Shown here: positions 3,938 through 6,556 of the stretch, piece by piece
How the letters are laid out: every line of letters starts with the position of its first letter
How positions within the stretch are numbered: the first letter of the stretch is position 1
Source: Phycisphaerales bacterium UBA966
GTDB lineage: Bacteria; Planctomycetota; Phycisphaerae; Phycisphaerales; SM1A02
DNA length: 6,556 nt
Direction of reading: 5' to 3'
Assembly: GCA_002292895.1 (NCBI GenBank)
Contig: DBCE01000124.1
Coordinates: 1,334 to 7,889, forward strand
The notes under the pieces: generated by a model
Database searches by the model: none
Told to the model about the DNA's origin: nothing
Seen by the model: the letters and a program-made list of their open reading frames with translations, nothing else
Translations under genes and position numbers: made by a program

Positions 3938-6064
3938 ATGCAAACACTCATTCAGATTCGGAACGCCTCTGTCTGCGCGATCGTCCTTGCAGGTCTCGCA
4001 CTGTTCACGAATCCGGCCCGGGCCCAGGTACCCGGGGACGACTGCAGCAACGCGTTCACGGCGGTTCCCGGCGTAAATGTCCCGGTGTTCACCGGGACCA
4101 TGACGCCTTCGCCCAACCCGCCGGCGGACGAGGGGTGCACCGCCCTCAACTGGAACAACTCCAAGGACGCCTGGTGGCGGTTCAACGCACCGATGGCGGG
4201 AACCTTGACGCTCGAGTTCTGCTCCTCGACCTTCGATACCTCGACGGTGGTCTACCAAGGGACCTGCGGTGAACTGACGCGGATCGGCTGCGACGACGAC
4301 TCGTGTAATCCGGAGGGGCCTGGGTACCAGTCGCGAATCACCAACCTCAAGGTGAGCGCTGGTCCGGTCTTTATCCGAGTGGGTGGATACGCAGGCTTGA
4401 TCGGACAGGTGGACCTCACACTGGCATTTGCGCCGGCCATCGGTGCAGTGCGCGCGTGGGGAAACGATTTCTACGGCCAGTGCGATACACCTGTGGACCT
4501 TGCGGATGCCGCGCAGATTGCGGGAGGCACCTTCCACACCATCGCTCTCCGCGCCAACGGCAGTGTCCGGTGCTGGGGATACAACGAGTTCGGGCAGTGC
4601 GACACTCCCGCCGACCTCACAGATGCCACGCAGGTCGCGGGGGGCTACCGTCACACCATCGCACTCCGCGCCAACGGCAGTGTCCGGTGCTGGGGGAACA
4701 ACAACCAAGGTCAGATCAGTACGCCTGCTGACCTCATCGATGCCGTGCAGGTTGCGGGGGGCTCGAACCACACCATCGCACTCCGCGCGAACGGCGCCGT
4801 TAGGTGCTGGGGAGCCAACGAGTACGGGCAGTGCAACACTCCCGCCGACCTCACGAATGCGACGCAGGTTGCGGGCGGAGGATTCCACTCGATCGCACTC
4901 CTCGCCAACGGCACGATCCGTGGCTGGGGACTCAACGACTTCGGTCAGAACAGCCTGGGGGGCATCGGGTTCGTGCAGGTCGCCGCCGGCGAGTACCACA
5001 CCGTCGCGCTCTACCAAGACGGAACCGTCCGCTGCCAAGGTCTCAACAACGCGGGGCAATGCGATGTTCCGGCCGACCTCTCCGGGGTCGTGCAGATCGC
5101 CGCTGGCGAACGCCACACCCTCGCACTCCGGGCGGATGGGACGATCGCATGCTGGGGATCGAACACCCACGGCCAGTGCGCACTGCCGCCCGTGCGCGGG
5201 GTCGACCAGATCGCGTCCGGCGGCCTCCACTCCATCATCTTCTCAACCGAAGACTGCGACCAGAACGCCGTGCTCGACCTTGATGAGCTGGACGGCCGGG
5301 ACTGCAACGGCAACCTCTATCTCGATTCGTGCGACGCAACCGACAACCTCCTCGAGGACTGCAATGCCAACGGCCTCGGCGATACCTGCGAGAAGCAGCT
5401 GAGTGTCAATGCGTATTCCACGTTCTTCTCCCCGATCGGGCGCGGCAGCCCCGCGGTTTGGGTGGTGCCCGGTGCCGTGCGTGCGGTCACCCCCGTGACG
5501 CTGCGCGTGCAGGCCCGCGGCGACTTCGATGCCTACCTCGAATACGTGCGCGTCCGTATCGGAACCGTCCTGGATGTCAATGTGCTTGGAACCAGCGGCG
5601 CGTGCATCGTGTCGCCGGCGTGGCACGACATCGTCATTGATCCCGAGTCCTTCAACCAGTGCATCGACGCGACTGGAGCGCTGCGGATCACGGTCGATCC
5701 ATCGGACGCGGTCGACGCGCTGGGATGCGCAGGCGTTACCTGGCTGCGCATGAACCTCGTGTATGTGGGTGCCTGGAGCAGCGACTGCAACATTAACGGC
5801 GTACTCGACTCGTGCGAGATCGCCGGCGGATGGGTCCCCGACACCAACGGTAACGGTGTGATCGACAGTTGCGAATCGCCACTCGTTCCCTGTGACGCTG
5901 ACTTTGACGGAAGTGGCGTGGTGAACGGCGCGGACCTCGGCGTGCTCCTCGGCGCATGGGGGCCGGTGAGCGCCGGCGCGGCGGTCGACCTCAACGGCGA
6001 CGGAGTGGCGAATGGCGCAGACCTCGGCATCCTGCTCGGGGCATGGGGACCGTGCGCGGATTGA
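3938..6064 (+). CDS. Exported RCC1-propeller protein with dockerin-like C-terminus
   Basis: A 708-residue secreted or cell-surface protein of unknown function. Residues 1-29 are a signal peptide (hydrophobic core about 12-23, cut after ARA). Residues 31-168 are a Cys-containing beta domain with the STVVYQGTCGELTRIGCDDD pattern common in planctomycete surface proteins. Residues 169-438 hold seven RCC1-type repeats of about 39 residues; their tryptophans fall at 174, 213, 252, 291, 330 and 406, with Gln367 in blade 6. The first strand (GAVRAWG) and the strandless last repeat suggest propeller closure between the two ends. Residues 441-485 carry DxNxxxxD and DCNxNxxxDxCE motifs, probably calcium-binding, repeated at about 616-645. 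Residues 487-612 look like another beta domain. Residues 653-705 hold two dockerin-like loops (DFDGSGVVNGADLGVLLGAWGP, then DLNGDGVANGADLGILLGAWGP). No cohesin partner is visible. RCC1 propellers usually mediate binding, so an adhesive or scaffold role is a guess. No clear Shine-Dalgarno precedes the ATG at 3938. Confidence 0.88.
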   Translation: MQTLIQIRNASVCAIVLAGLALFTNPARAQVPGDDCSNAFTAVPGVNVPVFTGTMTPSPNPPADEGCTALNWNNSKDAWWRFNAPMAGTLTLEFCSSTFDTSTVVYQGTCGELTRIGCDDDSCNPEGPGYQSRITNLKVSAGPVFIRVGGYAGLIGQVDLTLAFAPAIGAVRAWGNDFYGQCDTPVDLADAAQIAGGTFHTIALRANGSVRCWGYNEFGQCDTPADLTDATQVAGGYRHTIALRANGSVRCWGNNNQGQISTPADLIDAVQVAGGSNHTIALRANGAVRCWGANEYGQCNTPADLTNATQVAGGGFHSIALLANGTIRGWGLNDFGQNSLGGIGFVQVAAGEYHTVALYQDGTVRCQGLNNAGQCDVPADLSGVVQIAAGERHTLALRADGTIACWGSNTHGQCALPPVRGVDQIASGGLHSIIFSTEDCDQNAVLDLDELDGRDCNGNLYLDSCDATDNLLEDCNANGLGDTCEKQLSVNAYSTFFSPIGRGSPAVWVVPGAVRAVTPVTLRVQARGDFDAYLEYVRVRIGTVLDVNVLGTSGACIVSPAWHDIVIDPESFNQCIDATGALRITVDPSDAVDALGCAGVTWLRMNLVYVGAWSSDCNINGVLDSCEIAGGWVPDTNGNGVIDSCESPLVPCDADFDGSGVVNGADLGVLLGAWGPVSAGAAVDLNGDGVANGADLGILLGAWGPCAD
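4457..5242 (+). repeat. Seven tandem RCC1-type repeats, about 117 bp each
   Basis: Units begin at the conserved TGG codon at 4457, 4574, 4691, 4808, 4925, 5036 (CAA here) and 5153. All are 117 bp except the fifth (111 bp), which lacks two codons. The first four keep long stretches of DNA identity, for example AACGGCAGTGTCCGGTGCTG at the ends of units 1 and 2, pointing to recent duplication or gene conversion. Units 5-7 are more diverged. Confidence 0.9.
5894..6055 (+). repeat. Duplicated dockerin-like calcium-loop coding units
   Basis: Two copies of a roughly 66-base unit encode DxDxDGxGVVNGADLGVLLGAWGP-like loops near the C-terminus. The DNA of the two copies is similar in the NGADLG...LLGAWG part. 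Acidic and Asn positions fit type I dockerin calcium loops. In this group such pairs are a common C-terminal tag, possibly for sorting or surface attachment. Confidence 0.7.
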
Positions 6065-6091
6065 ACCGCCGCCGGGGCATCCGGTCGACCT

Positions 6092-6556
6092 TTACCCCAA
6101 CACGCGGCGCAACACTTCCACGGGATGCAGGGCCTCGCGCCCTGCTCCGTCGTGGATCTGATGGCGGCAGCTGGTGCCGGGTGCGCAGACCATGGCCTCG
6201 GGGCGTGCGCGGACGGCTGGCAAGACTGCTTGCTCGGCGATCTTCATGGAGAGGTCGTAGCGCTCTTCGGTAAATCCGAAGCTACCGGCCAAGCCGCAGC
6301 AGCCCGTTTGCAAGACTTCAAGTTCCGCGCCGAAGTACCGACGCAGGATCGCAGCGCTGGATTCCGCGCCCCACAGTGCTTTTTGGTGGCAATGGGCGTG
6401 CAAGGCAAGTTTGCCGGGGTTGAAGGCAGGCTTCGCGGGGCGCGTTGGGTGCGCGTCCCACTGCTTCTCTAGGAATTCTTCGACCATGAAGCTCTGCGCA
6501 GCCAATGCGCGCAATTGCTTCACTTCAAGTCCCATCTTGAGTTCCAGCCAATCGTC
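6092..6556 (-). CDS. C-terminal Fe-S (CCG) domain of a FAD/Fe-S oxidoreductase, 5'-partial
   Basis: The last 154 residues of a larger protein whose beginning lies beyond the right edge. The frame stays open from 6556 (DDWLELK) into an internal ATG at 6535, and homology to the family continues through that region, so 6535 is not the start. Residues count from the edge. Cysteine-rich (CCG) signatures are HAHCHQKAL (53-61), TGCCGLAGSFGF (84-95) and APGTSC (125-130), with Cys56, Cys86, Cys87 and Cys130 as likely cluster ligands. The ending, GREALHPVEVLRRVLG, is typical of the large FAD-binding plus Fe-S-binding proteins related to D-lactate and D-2-hydroxyglutarate dehydrogenases, which pass electrons from a hydroxy acid via FAD to Fe-S centres. 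A stand-alone GlpC-like subunit is the alternative. The gene converges on the surface-protein gene with a 27-bp gap that holds no clear terminator. A variable linker (35-46) contains repeat copy B. Confidence 0.82.
   Translation of the reverse strand, partial: DDWLELKMGLEVKQLRALAAQSFMVEEFLEKQWDAHPTRPAKPAFNPGKLALHAHCHQKALWGAESSAAILRRYFGAELEVLQTGCCGLAGSFGFTEERYDLSMKIAEQAVLPAVRARPEAMVCAPGTSCRHQIHDGAGREALHPVEVLRRVLG
6422..6451 (-). repeat. Dispersed-repeat candidate, copy B (inside coding sequence)
   Basis: This is the partner of the segment at 3792-3821 (25 of 30 identical, same orientation). It encodes HPTRPAKPAF in a proline-rich linker just before the HAHCHQ motif of the oxidoreductase, a place where an in-frame insertion would be tolerated. 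Confidence 0.4.

Noticed and set aside
3710..5230. A 506-codon minus-strand open frame across the RCC1 repeats
   Set aside because: It is antisense to a well-supported gene with signal peptide and domains. Its apparent internal repeats only mirror the RCC1 units, and GC-rich repeats lacking stops explain its length.
4428..5402. A 324-codon plus-strand frame overlapping the RCC1 gene
   Set aside because: It is out of frame with the RCC1 gene, and its Ser/Thr/Pro/Arg-rich low-complexity product is what a shifted reading of the repeats gives.
6065..6091. Bidirectional terminator in the convergent gap
   Set aside because: The only stem is a 4-5 bp CCGG pairing without a T-run on either strand.

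Overview
The window looks like chromosomal DNA from a planctomycete, most likely of the Phycisphaerae/Phycisphaerales type. The main evidence is the large exported protein in the second half. It has an N-terminal beta domain, an RCC1 propeller, repeated DCNxNxxxDxCE motifs and a C-terminal pair of dockerin-like loops ending in LLGAWGP, an architecture I associate with that group. A second exported protein ends in a short PEP-CTERM-like tail (IPGP, hydrophobic stretch, arginine-rich end). The taxonomic call is inference from protein style, because no rRNA or other marker gene is present.

Layout, left to right. (1) A membrane fatty-acid desaturase, cut by the left edge, ends in a terminator-like hairpin over its stop codon. 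(2) After a 185-bp gap with no recognised gene comes a small secreted PEP-CTERM-like protein (1011-1634, +). (3) Convergent to it is an AAA ATPase of the AAA_14/DUF4143 family (1664-2818, -), with an AT-rich, palindrome-containing promoter upstream. (4) Divergent from the ATPase is a two-gene type II toxin-antitoxin operon: an AbrB-type antitoxin (3054-3278) and a Doc/Fic-family toxin (3275-3670), translationally coupled by a 4-bp ATGA overlap. (5) A 267-bp gap carries a hairpin and an A/T tract. (6) The 708-residue RCC1/dockerin-like surface protein follows (3938-6064, +). (7) Convergent to it, and running off the right edge, is the C-terminal Fe-S (CCG) domain of a large FAD/Fe-S oxidoreductase (6092-6556, -).

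The genes do not form one pathway. Two metabolic genes lie at the ends, two exported or surface proteins inside them, and an accessory ATPase plus toxin-antitoxin module in the middle. That middle block begins at two AT-rich promoters and may have been acquired separately. Both promoters place the A of the ATG seven bases after a -10 hexamer, with no Shine-Dalgarno sequence, so leaderless mRNAs are predicted.

I see no CRISPR array, insertion sequence, tRNA or rRNA, and no clearly new multi-gene system. The least expected signal is a 30-base segment shared (25/30) between the gap at 3792-3821 and the coding region at 6422-6451. Its differences fall as if both copies were read in the same minus-strand frame, which suggests a small dispersed repeat.
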